Of a DNA stretch of 64,000 nt, positions 1 to 15,200 are shown one piece after another (the first letter of the stretch is position 1; each line of letters starts with the position of its first letter). Position numbers and translations under genes: made by a program. The notes below the pieces were generated by a model, which did not search any database, was not told the DNA's origin, and worked only from the letters and a program-made list of their open reading frames with translations. The stretch is from Hetaerina americana (Eukaryota; Arthropoda; Insecta; Odonata; Calopterygidae), in assembly GCA_022747635.1 (NCBI GenBank), contig JAKTNV010000003.1:16089086-16153085 (forward strand), written 5' to 3'.

Positions 1-115
1 GCAATAATGAAATGGCAAATGTAGTTTCAAGGATTCACTCATTTTGAGAATTAAATCCCAAAACAACATCACTTAGAAACCCAGTGCTAAGAAAGTAGTC
101 TGAATACAGCATTAC

Positions 116-272
116 CTGTGTATGGGGCTATTTCAGAATTCTGCAGAGAACACAACTGTGTAATTAGGTGTGCACAGCCAATTCGTGTGCCAATGCCAAC
201 TGATGTTTTCATCAATTCTACTATTCTAGGAACAAGCTCTTCCAAAATGGGCCCATCTATATACTGGAAACA
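116..272 (-). CDS. ECM29: ECM29 exon 26 (residues ~1478-1529), last exon inside the window
   Basis: 157 bp; acceptor TTCTATAG, donor GTAATG. Encodes [20 protein letters not shown], then [20 protein letters not shown], matching the family's GVGLGTKGGCASVIVSL. Ends with one base of a split codon, so more exons follow to the left of position 1. Confidence 0.93.
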
Positions 273-3200
273 CTATAGAAAAACAAAATAATGAGATCTC
301 AAAAAATATCAATTTTCTTGATCAAGAAATAAAAACAACAGTAGCTACTTTCAGCTAAGCCATAAACCTAAAAGACCGTTGATATTTGAAATTGATAGTA
401 ACATTTCATCAACCATTAATAGAAATCGCCAACAATAATTCTGCATAGTTACATAGAAGTGTAAAACAGATAAGTAGGTACTCCAACACTACTCACCTCC
501 AAAGGTGTTTTTCCAAGCCGTCATTTTCATTTTATGAACGATATCCTACAACTATTGCCAAGTATCATAGAATGAGAGTTACAGGAACTAAAAAGAATTC
601 CATACCTGCCGAATGGTATCTCGAGCATAACCATCCTTAATGATAGGTGTGTTAGAGGTCAGACCAGCTGCCTCAATTGCAAATTCAATTTCTCCCATAG
701 ATTCTATGAGAGCAGGTAAAAGTTTTGCCAAATGAGGTTTAATTAATACTCCTGAGGTTGTTACTAAATTGGTTACCATGTGAAGGCTGTGAAAATGAAA
801 AGAGAAAAGTGTATTTTACACATATCTGTTGCATGTAATAATTATAGTATTCTAGAGTTCAATCAAAATAGCCCACTGAATTCATAATAATTTCTTCCAA
901 ATTCATGCCAAAAAATTACACAATCTAATTTGAATTAAAGCAAAACAGAACTTCAAACCTCAAAATTTTAACGTTATTAACAGTGCTGCAAACACCTCCA
1001 TCCAAAAGTATATTCACTATGACATTCAATGCAGTCTCTGCAGCCTTCCCCTGATCTTGATCACATGCACGAATGCAGACCTTCAGAAAAATAGAGAGAA
1101 AAATGAAATGGGGCCTACTTGTCTAATTTTGCAGAATGCACACAAGTACCAAATGATATCGTTTATTCTATGAACTTACACACTCCAATGAGTTTAAATT
1201 TTAAGTACTGATAATTTGACAAACCTTTGCAAGGAGCCGTGCTGTAGAAGTTGCTGCTCTCCTGGTGGAATCATGAAGTTCATCCATTACCAAGAACAAC
1301 TTGGCCCAAAGAGGTGGAAGCAATTTCTCGATTAATGATTGATTCAGAAACTTGGGCAGTGAAGTAACTCCCGGTAAAAGAGAGATTGTGTTAGAATCAG
1401 GGTTTACTGCAAGAGATGAAGATGAGCTTGGAGACTCGAGAGATGTTGTGGCCACGCCAGTTGATGATGCATTACTACTCATTCCTGGGGAGTTCAATGA
1501 GGTGCTAGGTTCACTTAAGGCAGATGGCCCACTAATCCCATCAGGTTGAAGAATGTTAGACAGAGCATGACAACAAGAAAATCTATCTCCCCATGAGCCT
1601 GTTGTTAGGTTTTCAGTTATATCATTTATGATCTTCTCATGATATTCATCAACCTGAAATTGGATTGTAAAAAATGATATTTTTAGAGATATGTATTAAT
1701 CAAGCCAATCCATTTTTAAGGGATATTATTTGGTTATACAACATTTGAACATTAGAGATAACTACTCTACACATGATATCATTTCTAAAAATAAACCAAA
1801 CCATATGTTTAAAATAGGAGCCATGGCATCGTAGTTATGCATTAAAATTACATAGGTTATAATGGGAGCCCCTGGGCATTTTATTGATTGAAAATATTTG
1901 GAGAAAATGACAGCATAACTTTTATTTGTTCCTTGTGACTCTACTATTTTACTGGAATAGGAATACTATTTTGTTATTATTTCAAGTTTTTCTCGAAATT
2001 GATAATTTAAAAAAAAAAACCATCAATTTCCAGCTTCCCAGTCCTGTGTGAGGTCACTGGGAAGAGGGAAAAGGTCATGAGCCATACCAATAGAAATTTT
2101 TAGAGGTACTCATGTGCCATCACATCACATGAGATTAGCTAGGATTAAATAATAATTACAACAACGTAACTTGCTGAAGAGAAGAATATTCAATTTATCA
2201 TAAAATTTCAATATCTTAAAAATCTTCCAGCTGTCATTAAAGCTAATAATATTAACAATGCATTTTGTGATGTCAAATTTTAAAGGCACTATTTGCATTA
2301 TCTTTCAAGTTGATATTTTATCTAGTCAGATGGAGCTTGAAACATGAGTATTCATAGCACGATTTTATCTAATCAAAATGTCAAAAATTGATTATAATAT
2401 CCTTTTGATTAGGATACAGATAACTCCATTACCACCTAAAATTCTTTGCAGGCCTAATTCATTTGATATAAAGCATTTTTATAGCTCACATATCTGATTT
2501 AACTTAACACTGGAAATCATTCTCACTATGACCTCATTACATTAAAGGAACATTTTAACCCACTTAAATTAAATAGGCTGGCAAAATTAAGTTCCCACTA
2601 ATACCTAATTAAGAAAAACAACTTTTTTTGTTTTTCCCCGCAGTATATTTCAACGCAATCTCCATCAAGATTAATACATTTTTTGTAACATAGCTCTAAT
2701 GCAGTGATACCGTTTTTATAATCCAATTCGTCAAGTCCCTCAAAATAACCATTAACAACAACAACGATGACACTTCCTCATTGCTCCAAACATTTTTACT
2801 TCCAAGCCATTTTTCAAGGTTAGTAAACAGATGATAGTCGCTGGGGACTAAATCCGGTTAATATGGTGGATGGGGGATCAATTCGTTGATATTAGCCATC
2901 ACAATAACTGACAAATGGGCAGGAGTGCTGTCATGGTGAAACAAGATTTCTTTCTTTGCTAAGTGAGTTCGTTTGCTTTCCACTTTGTCCTTAAATATTG
3001 TAATAACTCTTGTGTATTATTGATCTCCGCTGGTCTTAACCTTTTCCAGTTTATCAATGAAAATAATTCCCTTCACATCCCAAAAAACAGTTGCCATCAT
3101 CTAATTACCCAATAAAATTGTTTTTGCATTTTTTGTTGTTTGTTCACCAGGTCCAATCTATTGTTTTGACTGTTGTTTACTTTCCAGAGTGAAGTGGTCA

Positions 3201-6200
3201 ATCCAAGTATTGTCCACAGTTATAAATTGATGCAAAAATTTGCTGGGGATATGCTTTTAAAGCACCAAATTTTCGATTGAAACAGTTTTCCGGGTCAATT
3301 TCTGATGGTGCGCTAGCAAACGCAACACCCACCTAGCACAAAGCTTCTCCATGCCCAAATGTTCATGTAAAATATTGCATTTCAGTTCAGTTGGCATCCT
3401 AGTAGTCTTAGCTATCTCACTCACTTTTAATCTATGGTCCATCACCAATTCATGAATTTTTTCAATAATTTCGGGAGTTGTGACCTCAACAGGGTGTTCT
3501 GAATGTAGTTTGTCAAAAGTGCAATTGTGACCTTTCTTAAATTCAGAAACCCACTGTTTAACCATTGAATATAATGGAAAAAGTCTTTTAGGGTGGAATC
3601 CAGTTCATCTTTAATTTGACGTGGTGTTAGACCTTATAAAGAAAAGCATTTGATGACCGCACACTTCTCTGATTTTTCTATTTCCTCGTAATCAATCAGG
3701 ATGTCTAGTTCAGTCAGCTTTCAAATGTATACTAACAAAGCAATCGCCCTGAAAATTTATATACAAGCCAGTGAGATATAGTACTATAGAATGCAAGCCA
3801 TAAATTACATCTGCAGGTGCCATCTATAGGTCAGGCCAGAAACTTTCACCCCACCCTCATATATGCCTTGATAATCCAGCTTTCCACCAGTATTATTTTT
3901 AAACTTATTTGCTTAGATTAATATAAATTATACAGTAAAAGAGCATATACATCTCATGTTTCATGTTTGCGCATAAATTCTAATCTCATACTTTATTTTA
4001 TTCACTTTCATATTACCCCAAATATCAATTAACCCATGGAGTGGCTTCAGTCCACATTACCTTGGAAAATCAAGATCACTATATAAAAAAAAAGAACAAG
4101 TAGTTTACCATCAGATAAAAGTAAGAACTGAAAATTACTCAACTATTTTCTTTTGGTCTTGCACTAAGTTGTACCAAATGTCCTCCATGCAGGCTTTTAA
4201 ATTTGGATTCGGGTGAAACAGGCCACGGTAAATAATTGGCAACAGTTTTGGAATGTCATCTATTAATCCTTTGGTTCCCTCTTTGCCCAGGGCAGATGAC
4301 TTAGATGAAAACTGAAAAAGGTTATATTAGTTCAGTAATAATATATCTGTACCAATTTCAAGGGAATTAATTCTTAGTGTCTATGCGGACCCATCAGAGC
4401 TAGGCAATGTTTTACCACAATGGCCAAAATTTAAGACAGCACCAAATATAAGCCTTTTTTGGTTTTTGTAGTCATTTTCGGTAAAAAAAACAACATCCAC
4501 ATAGAAATAGTTAGGAAGCATGTAGTAGGCTTGGTGTGAATAATTCAGATTTATTTATGACAAACTTTATAATAGCATAGCCACATTTATAAGAGAAATA
4601 TTATACACATTAAAAGTTTTACAATCCAACAAGCTCATTTCCTCAGAATTTGTGGATGTTCAAGAAAATTCTTAGGCATATCTATATTAATCGCCCAGAA
4701 ACACAATACAAAGAAACAGAAAAGAAGGAAGAACAAATAAGCCACTTACCCTTTCTGAACTCTTCAGTGAACCAGCACTGCCTGAATTAATTAGCTCTAG
4801 GAAATGATACATTAGTTCTGGATGTTCTAAGGTTGTTGCTAAGGCACAGAGTTCCCGGTATGTAGATATATGGTTGCTAACGGAACCTGATCCAGAGTTA
4901 TCAGTGGAACGAGTACTCAAAATGTCATAATGGAGTTGCTGCACTAATTGCTTCTTCTGCTCCTCACCCTCACTACTGGAGTACAGTGTTATCAAACCCT
5001 TGGCAGCATGATATGCTGCATCTAAAGAAAAAATTTGGGCATATTATAACCGATGCACATTGACACTCAATACCACAAAAAAAATCACAGGGAAGCATAT
5101 TAACTTAATAATAATTATCATTAACATATCAAAATTTCAACTGCAGCATCACCACAACTAGATTAAATTATATGGTGAGCGTTTTTATGACATGACCTTT
5201 GAAGATTTATTTTTAAAATGCTATCTGTCACATCATCTCCTCGAGTAGCCTTCTCAGTCCACCCAACCAACCCACTTAATCATTAAAAGAAACGGGGTTT
5301 TAACAGTCAAGATTTGTCATACATTTTTGGAAAAAGAAAGGTGAATTCCTTCATTTGCCAAACAAATGGAGGTACATGAGTACATCTATTTTCAGAATGC
5401 TTTAGTATACTTGTTTATAAATTTTAAATGCTCAAGCAAAACATTTACGACAACAGTACATGTATATGAATGTAAATCATCATGTTCCAAGTGGATTTGA
5501 TATTTAAAAGGGAAAAGAGTCATAATTAGAGGGTGAAGAAAAAAAAGCGGAGGTAGCTTCCAGAGGCAGTGAAAAGAAAGTCCAATAAATGCAATACTGT
5601 ACTTTAACCCCCATCACTGGTGATGAGACTTACAGATTACAACTTTAGGCAATGTGATGGCATGAATATATTGTGATATATATATTTAGGCAATGCGATG
5701 ACTTAAGATATTTTCTGTTGCTAAGAAGGTGTGATTAAATTTGAATGCATATTCATATGGAATAAGCAGTTGCACATCACACTGATGCCAGGTAGATTCC
5801 ATTCAAGAGTTGGTTCTCTTAGGGCTCAAAAATATTTCCATTTTGCTACTTTGGTTTGACTTAATTTTCCAAAAATTTTACTGACTTAATTAACTATAGT
5901 TTACTTCCCTCATAAATCAAATATTCATAAAATGCTTTTTCAATAAGAATTAATCAGAAAGCAAAATTTAAAAATGAAAATTCTGGGGAAAAGCTTACGA
6001 TTTTTTTCCATCAGGAGATCCACCAATGCCCTCTGCACTTCTATTAAGCGCTTCTGCATCTCTTCTTCTTTTGAAAAACTACCCAGTAATTCGAGAAGCC
6101 AAACAGATAATGCCTATTTAGGGATTAAAAGTTCACTTTATCAATAGCCTAATCGAATTTCTTCAAGAAATATTGAAAATCAATTAAATCCAGTTCAGAT

Positions 6201-9200
6201 GCGATTCATTGAATGATTTTTCTCACCACACGTGAATTTGGATGAGTATCTTTGCTCAATCTTGTCAGAAGTTCATTAAGCACCCATCTCAAATCCTCTT
6301 TATATGAACCGTCTTGGGTATCTATGGGTGATATCATATCTCCCCGTGTTCTCCATGGGTCAAGGGATGCTGTACAATGTGGTCCTAGTACACAGCAAAT
6401 AATAGCCTTTCCAATGCAATTATGAACCTGTCCATGGAAAAAAAATTAATAATTCCGTTGCTCAATTGCATACAAAGTTACTCCACAAAGCACTTAGAAC
6501 AAAAATTTATTATTTATGGTCATCGTGAAATGAACTTCTGTTTTCAGGCATATCGGAATAAGATCGGCAGATGGGTTGCCAATGCCCAGTGGACAACCAC
6601 CTACATAACCTTAAAATTATTTATGATAAGTGAGACTTGGATGTGAATTATTTGATAAAATGACATTTCAAATTTAGCAGAAAATAATTATGTGCAAAAC
6701 TCATATCCACCTATTACAAAAACCTGTAAGTAATTCATTACAACATATGCTGCTGTTTAACCTGAAATCAACTTTGTAGCCCAATAATGCAATTACATGG
6801 ACAGGGCATAAAATAGGCTCAATGATTACCAACAATTATATTCTCAAACAGTTGCACTATACAAATGAAAACATACTATTATAGCCCAGTTGTTTTCCTT
6901 GAAGTTCATTTAATCATCAATTAGGTGAGATATTATATGAAGACAGAGTGGTTTCTGTGTGTATAATGACACTAGCACACATATTGTTTTAGGACACCTT
7001 TTCAGAAAATTGAAATATGATGACTTAATAGTATTCCAGACTACTAACATGTCCTCAGAGCCATTGGAGCATTGTATTCTCAGCTTCCTTTGCCTGATAA
7101 CAGCCCGTTATTTCTTCTACCCTTAGACATTGAAGATTCTTGTTTTTGTTGATTTTGTAATCAAGCTTGGATTGATTTCATGAATTATTATTACACTGAA
7201 TTTGAATAAAAATCCCTCTTTAAATCTTTCCCTGCTAGCATAAGAAATAATCAGTAAAATCATTTTTCAGGAGCCTGAAAGAAGTCTGACAAAATTTCAC
7301 TCAATTCTACCATTGCTGCTTCTGTGGTATTCGGAGAATTAAAAACTTTTTTCACAATACAAATAATTCTGCATTAGTTAAGGCCACCCTTGGAGTTCTT
7401 AAGGTTTTTACAGAATGTGCAAGAATTTGGAAAACTTGAGCCCTTCAATTTTGCAAATAACCGAACTAGTTGTTAATGTTTTCATTGTATTATGGGGCTT
7501 GATAATTCAGCAGTTTGTGTTTTTTTTTCATTTTTTCAGTTTGTAAAAATCAACAATGTCCATGTGCTCAGCTAAGATACACTACTAAACCACAATTTTC
7601 TTCTAATAATCAGAGGCATGGGAAGCCGGACAGCTTGTACCATTTAACTCCTCAATAAATGTGGCATACAGGTGCTTCCTTTAACAAGCACTTAAAAATA
7701 GACTCTTCATCATTCTTACTACTTCAATCAGTGAAGGCATCCCCAGCATCTATTTATTAGAAACTAGATTCAGGTTGTGTGACAACACAATGTTCACCAA
7801 GTGATCACCAATAACTAATGTTTGGGTTAGTTCGCCCTTGGTCATACAGCATAAAAATTCTGTGGCATAAGAGTCTACCTGTTTAAAGTTAATAGCATAT
7901 TGTTAATGTGAGGCTAAAATGGCACAAACACAATGTTTTGAACTGGCAGGCCACACAATATGCTGATGATAGGATCCATCCAGCGTTCCAAATAGAATAA
8001 CAAGGATAGTATCATGTTTTGTCTACATTACTGTCACCCAGAATGTCCATTTCGCCTCATCAACTTTATAAATTACATGGACTATATTTTTAAAATATAC
8101 TCTTCAGAGAGGGATATTGACCTCAGGTCTTTCCATGTATGCCAATCCTCCGTTTCATCCATCAAAACATTTAAATCCTTCACTGCAGAACTCTGGTATC
8201 ACCTTATTTTAGAAGTTTGTATGGCTGAGTTTGCTAATATTATCATCTAAAATGGGTAGTTTCAATATACTTTTAGAAATTCAAACTGAATTCATTATAA
8301 GACCCATAACTGTGGTTTGAATGAGTGGTTCCATAGAGAACTAATGAGCAGGAAAATCTCTTCTGCCGGAAAATTAGAAATAAGGAGGCAGAGAATTTGG
8401 ATATGTGCACGCTGCCATAAAATATGACAGAAATTTAATGTTTCCCATTTTTGCAAAATGTAGAATCATGTGCATTATTTTGTTAAGCACACACTTTGAA
8501 AATTTTACTTATTACTTAATCCATAACTGTATATGCACTAGGGTACATGCAGCATACAAGAAGGGGGGAGGAAGGCAGAGAAAACCATAAAGAATGCTTT
8601 ATATTATGGATAATTCCTCAGTTGAACTTGGATTCTTCAGTTGCTATGAAGATGCTCAAACCTTGACTTACATGCTGACAAGTGTCTACTGCATTTTAAA
8701 ATGAAAGCTTAACTCTTCCAAGCAACACTTTTTTTTCCAAACAAGAGTTGAGCTTTCATATCCATAGAATGAAATTCATAAATTTAAATAGTTAAAAAAA
8801 TAAATTTTTACAATTTTCCTTTTCAATATAAATTGTTATTTTTTGAAAGCAATACTCTCCACTGAAATATCATTTGACAATTAGAATGAACTACAAACTG
8901 CAAACCATAGGCCTTAAAACCCACACAAATTTTCATTCATACTACATTTATGTGTGCCAAATTTTGCTTACCTCAATATCTTTAGTATCTCTGGCCATGT
9001 CAAAAAAAATATTTATAATATCTCGTCGGTGAGAAAATTTCTGACCAACACACAGATATCCAGCTGCTTTTGCAGCTTCTTCCTTAACCTTAAAATAAAA
9101 AGAACATTAAGGTAATGAAAAGACAACAGTCAGAAATTGAGGTCTCTACAAAAGAAGAACAAGCCACTTTCAAGAGAACTAAGCATTCATAATTAGAGGT

Positions 9201-12200
9201 GGCGGTTGAAGTCAATTATTTGATCAGAATTCACAGCCATACACTAATACAAAATTATCTACAAATGGTATTAAGGCTTAACACTTCTCTCATATTACAT
9301 AGAGCATCTTCTGTATTGATGAAATTTCTTTGCCTGAAGTAATTACTTCACTCCTGAAGACTCTCAAAGCAACACAATTGCAACATATAGCCACAACAAA
9401 ATCCACACACATCTTCAAATTCAAAATACAAATTCACAGCCTTATCGTTCCATGAGTTGGCATACATTTTTGGTCAAGTGTTCATTTTATTACGATTCAA
9501 CTGGAAAATTAAGTGTATTTTTCATGGGTAAGATAGCCATTGTTTTCTTTATAACTTAAGCTAGGACTAATGATTGCAACAGAAGATGAACTTCTTTTTC
9601 ATAATTGTGACTTTTATTCAGTAAAAGAAAATGTCAATTTGAAGAAGGAATACAGCAGTAAGCTATATTCTCTCAAAATCTTGGGTCTGTGAAATTTATT
9701 ACAATTAGTTCAAGATAACATTTTCCCATAAAATTGCAGGTCTTTCCTTATCAGTGAAACTGGTCATAAAAAATTGGAACCAACATGAATGAGCTACTAC
9801 CTACATTATCCTTTTATTGATATTGATGGTTCAATAATCACAGAACACAATATGAGTCCAACGTGACTAACTACTGTACGCATAACATAAAAATAAATAT
9901 TTTTCTCCTATTCCATAGGTATTACTAGGATTCTTAAATGAATATTTTCATTCAATCTAAAGTTTTGTATCATGAAAAAATTAATTTTGAGGATAATATT
10001 AGCCAATTACCTGAGTCACTCAGGCAAGTGATTGACATTTGAAATTGATTGTTTAGTGTACATACACTGGAAAATGAGTACAAAAATTGAGACACTTAAA
10101 ATGGAGTAGTGAAGAATTCACTGTGATGTATACATGTAGGTGATAGTCATAGAAAGCCAATTAAACTCACAAGCCAGATAATAACCTCTATGTCAAAGGC
10201 TTCATACGTATCACCTGACAATCACCATATGCTTGTACAAATGATTCCAAAACACCTGTTTTTTTCTGAATTAAAATCAAGAATTGAAACTGCCTAAATT
10301 CCCTAATGATAAAAAAACTAATTTAATGATAAAATAAGATATAAAAAAAAGTTGACACATCTGGCCAATCAAGTTTCCCAAATTACAATTTACACAAAAA
10401 ATTTGATCATAACATGTTTGAGCAACTATTTTAACCAAAATCCTACTACAGCAACCAGATGCATTTATGAAAACCAAGGAAAATAATTGGTAAAATTGAA
10501 GTGGAAATATATATCAACAACAAGGGGAGCATAACTTAATGCATTAACAGTATTATTATTGATCACATACCTTGGAAGATATTTTTGGATTTTTTAGAAC
10601 TGCACCCAATTTTTTAACAATTTCCAATTTGCTCAACGAATTAGACTGAGCACCATTAGATGAAGTAGCCTCAAGGCTGCTGTTTTGCTCAGAGCCATCA
10701 TCTGGAATGGGAAGTGGTGAACATCTTCCAAGCTCTCCAACTGCGGTGCATGCTGCACTGACAAGAAGTGACTGAGAATTTTCTAAAAATGGAACAACAG
10801 CTTTCAGTCCTTTTGTAAATGTCGCTTTTGAAACCAACACATCAGAGTCGAGATCCAATAGAGACTCCTGACTTTTCTTAACTTGCAGTCTTCTTTCCAA
10901 GCAATAGCAAATTGCCAAAATATAACCATGTTGGGCTTCGACATTCTATAGGGAAAGCAGAATTAATCACATTTTATGCATATTGGTATGAAATAAACAA
11001 TACAAAAGGCATGTAAAAGAAAATATACACACCTTTTTACTAACTTGCCGAAGGAGAAATGTCATGTTTTCCTCAAAGTTAGCATCATCAAGACCATGTG
11101 CAACCACCATCCCATAAATAATTGATGCTATTTCACGCATATCTTCTGAGGTGGATACTAATATTCCCTATTAAAAATAGTGATTATAATAATGAACATA
11201 CAATACTACACATGAAACGTCAATATCTGAAAATAACAGGATTCCCAGTGACTGCCAAAAGTACACTTCATCAACTACCCCCAGACTGATTTCTGCTTTA
11301 TTATTTGGAAATGTACACAATTTTAACTCACTTTTTTTAAAGCACTAGTCTCAATGCAGTGTGCCCAGTTCAATACATACTAATAATTTTATTTTAACTT
11401 TCCCTTAATTCCAGCAGCCAAATCACCAGAGTTTACACAACAAACATCTATGAGGTGAGGTTTGAATCTTTGGATTGGTACATAGCTTCATCAGATTAAC
11501 CCAGTGGACATCGGATGGTATTTTAGTTATTAATGCAGTATTACCTTTAGCCACTTGAGATCAGAAGACAGTTTTGATGCAAACTGTTCAGGCAGACTTC
11601 CAACGAGATCTAGCAGACAGCACAAGGCACCCAGTTCTGTCCAAAAATAAAAATATGCTTTTATCATTTTTCTGTTATTAATAATAGTAGTCTAGAAATT
11701 AAAAGTAGGTTCTAGAAAAAATCCTGATAGCATTATTTCACTACTATTTCTCATTTTTCAGGTCCATAATCTATATTCTTTCATGACATCCAAAATGTTT
11801 ATTTTCCTTCTCTGATTCTTTTGTCTCATATTTTCCTTTCTATCATAGCCTTAAACCACCAATTTCCACTCAATCTCTCATATTCTACATAATCTTCATA
11901 TTCTTCCCCAAGGTAATGGTTTCAAAACATAATTTACGCCAAATTTAACCCACCACAAACTTTTGAGGTTAGGACTATCACAAGGACAAACTTTTTAAAG
12001 TGCATAATTTCTAAATTGTTATTATAAATGCAGAAATGGAAGTATCTAGCGATATGACTTAGGAAATGGCACGGAATGACAGCAAAATGGTTAAATTCAA
12101 ATTCTAGTCTTAACACAGGATGACATATCAAGCAATCCTAACAACACAGACAATATATAACCAGTGACTGTCTCCTTTCATCTTTCCCCCTCTAATCTAC

Positions 12201-15200
12201 TAACTTCCAACAAGAAAAAATACATAATAAAGTAAACAGTACATTAGGTAACTCAACCAAAATATAAACATGAAAGAATGGTATTAGCAATGCATGTGTA
12301 TAGAAAACAATAAAAAAATTTATTTATTTATTGTACCTTCAACAGCCTAATGAGCTAATAGAAATTTAAGTAGCTGACTCAGCAATAACCTTTACTTTGA
12401 GGTTTCATCTCATGTCAAAACCTGACAAAAATTTAGATATTCATGAAACCACATTATTTTGGAAGTCAAGGCGCTAAAAGTATTGAACTACATATACCTG
12501 TAATATCTGGGTTAAAAGTAATTCTGTTTAAAAAAAAAGTTCTTGCTATTCTGTATTTTTCCAGTGAAATCTCAAAGCCATTGCATTTGTTTCTTAAAAT
12601 AATAAGTTAATTGCCCAGGCAGGTTTAATTGATTCTACTTTTACATGAATGACTAAGACTTAGTACACCTGAAATCTCAGTCTTTCAAACACATTGGTTA
12701 CAACCTAGAAGTAAATGAATTATTACATGAACCAAGAATGTTTATTTAACAGGAAATGATAAAATGCACAAAGTTACAACCATTGCATTGTTACCTCACA
12801 GTAAATGACTGATTATAGTAAGGATTCTGTAAAAAAATTACTTTAATTTGGTAATATAAGTAATAACTAATGACTTACTACCTTGATCAAAAAGTTCCCG
12901 GAATAACCACCGTGTGGCGCTCCCATCGTTCCGATATTTGAGTTCTGTTTTTTTGTTAAATTGGTACATCTGTTGTTGATATTCCCTTTAAATCTTAGTG
13001 TCATAACTTGACATTTGCAAAAGTTACGGTCGGTTTTCGGTATGTCCATCAGTGCTTCCTGCGATTTTTCCATTACTTCCTCTCGGCTGCTAAAACGCGT
13101 TCCCCGTAATGGTTTTTTAACTCGATTGAACAGAAAGAAGTCACAGGGAGCCAAATCAGGTGAATTCGGTGGCTGTTGGATGGTATTTGTTGCATTTTTC
13201 GTCAAAAAATTACGAATAATGATAGCACTGTGCGACGGTGCGTTATCATGGTGCAAAATCCACGAGTTTTCTGCCCACATTTCTGGTCTCTTTCGGCGAA
13301 TTGCTTCACGCAAACGTCTCATAACGCCCAAATAATACTCTTTGTTTACTGTCTGGCCTTCTGGCAAAAATTCATGATGCACTACACCGTTGTAATCCAT
13401 GAAAACCGTCAGCATTGCCTTCTTTTTTGACTGAAAACGACGTGGTTTTTTTGGTCTCGGCTCATTTGGTGAACGCCATTCACTTGCCTGATGTCTGGAT
13501 TGCGTGTCGTACTCATAAACCCACGTCTCGTCTCCAGTAATGATCCTTTTGATGAATGTGGGATCGGATTCAGCCTCGCAAATCATGTCTTTTGCGGCGT
13601 CAACACGGTCTCTTTTTTGCATGAAATTGAGGTCTCTTGGCATGCTACACGACGGAAACCCAAATCATTAACCACAATGTCTTGGGCGGATCCATAGGCA
13701 ATGTTCAAGTCCTCCGCTATTTCTCTGATGGTTAATTTGCGGTTATTGACCAACATTTCTTTTACTTTATCAATGTTTTCACCGACTTTCGATGTCGATG
13801 GTCTGCCACTGCGTTCATCATCTTCGATTGACTCACGACCACTTCTGAACCGCTCGTGCCACTGGTAAACGACCGTTTTTTTTAGAGAATCGTTGCCGAA
13901 ACACTTTTCCAACATTTCCAACGTCCGTGCGCCACTAAATCCGTTTTTTACGCAAAATTTAATACAAGTTCGTTGTTGCAAATTTAAATCCATTTCTGCA
14001 ATTGTAAAAAATCGCCAACACACACAGAGATAGATGTACTCTTGGCTACGTAACTTTTGCAAATGTCAAGTTATGACACTAAGATTTAAAGGGAATATCA
14101 ACAACAGATGTACCAATTTAACAAAAAAAACAGAACTCAAATCGGAACGATGGGAGCGCCACACGGTGGTTATTCCGGGAACTTTTTGATCAAGGTAGTA
14201 TAAGTAAAATTATGGGTAGCAGGATAATTGCTTGAAGAAAGAGAGTCATTTATTGCTACTCATCTCAAAATCGATATTCATCCTTCAAAGGGCTTTCCTC
14301 ACCTGGGCGATGAGATAGAAACTGCTGGATAAGGTTCACATACTTCTCCAGAGGACAATCTGACTTGGCGGAAGGTTGCTTATTCCATGGCTCAACACCA
14401 TCTATTACACCTTCCAAAAACCCTTTAAGGCTAGGAACAATTTGCTTTGGATGATATGCCACAGTTCTGGTAATTGGGACATTAAGTTGATGAAGGTAGC
14501 ACATCCTGACATACACCAACATCTATGGATGCAAAGACAACAGAAATAATATTTTAAAATCAATTTATACTTTCACCTAGAATTTATGAGTGTTTCTGAC
14601 AAGTTCCCTTTTTTGTCAATTTTCTCAAATTCTTTTTGTCCCAATCTCAATAAAAAGTTAACCACTGCAACAAAAAAATAACAGGTCACCATTTTCAATG
14701 GATACAATCGAGTCTGTGACTTAAATATAACTGGGGGAATCATTTGTAATGTATAACAAAGAAGTGCTATAAGGATGAAAAAGAGGGTCAGGGAGTAAGA
14801 GCCAATGGCATGATTTAGAGCCTAAATTAAAGATGAAATGCAAAATCTGAGCCATTAAAAGATAAGACTGTCACATCAGAATCACATAATGATCTTCAAT
14901 TAATAACATTTCATGAATGCAGTTGGTTTTCAGTTAGACCACTGTTTTACTAAACGTAGCAGCCCCAGGAGGCTTAGTATTTATAGCCAAATCTATTATT
15001 TTTTTAATAACTCCCTGAAGTCCTTAGTTTACATTTTTCTGATGGTTTGAGGAATATTGACAATATTTTTTAATATGCTAAAATCTCATCTCCAATGAAT
15101 GACCTCAGCTGTCAGGCACCTACCCTAGTATTAACTATTGCTAATTTCTATGTGAATTTACATGCCAAAGGCAAAGGTTGTGTTGAGTTCTACCCACAGC

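Noticed and set aside
1352..1549. Plus-strand ORF opposite ECM29 exon 23
   Set aside because: Antisense shadow of a long serine-rich exon.
13015..13430. Plus-strand ORFs across copy 1, and minus-strand ORFs of 80-111 residues across copies 2 and 3
   Set aside because: Antisense shadows of the mariner transposase, present in all copies because the transposase sequence is.
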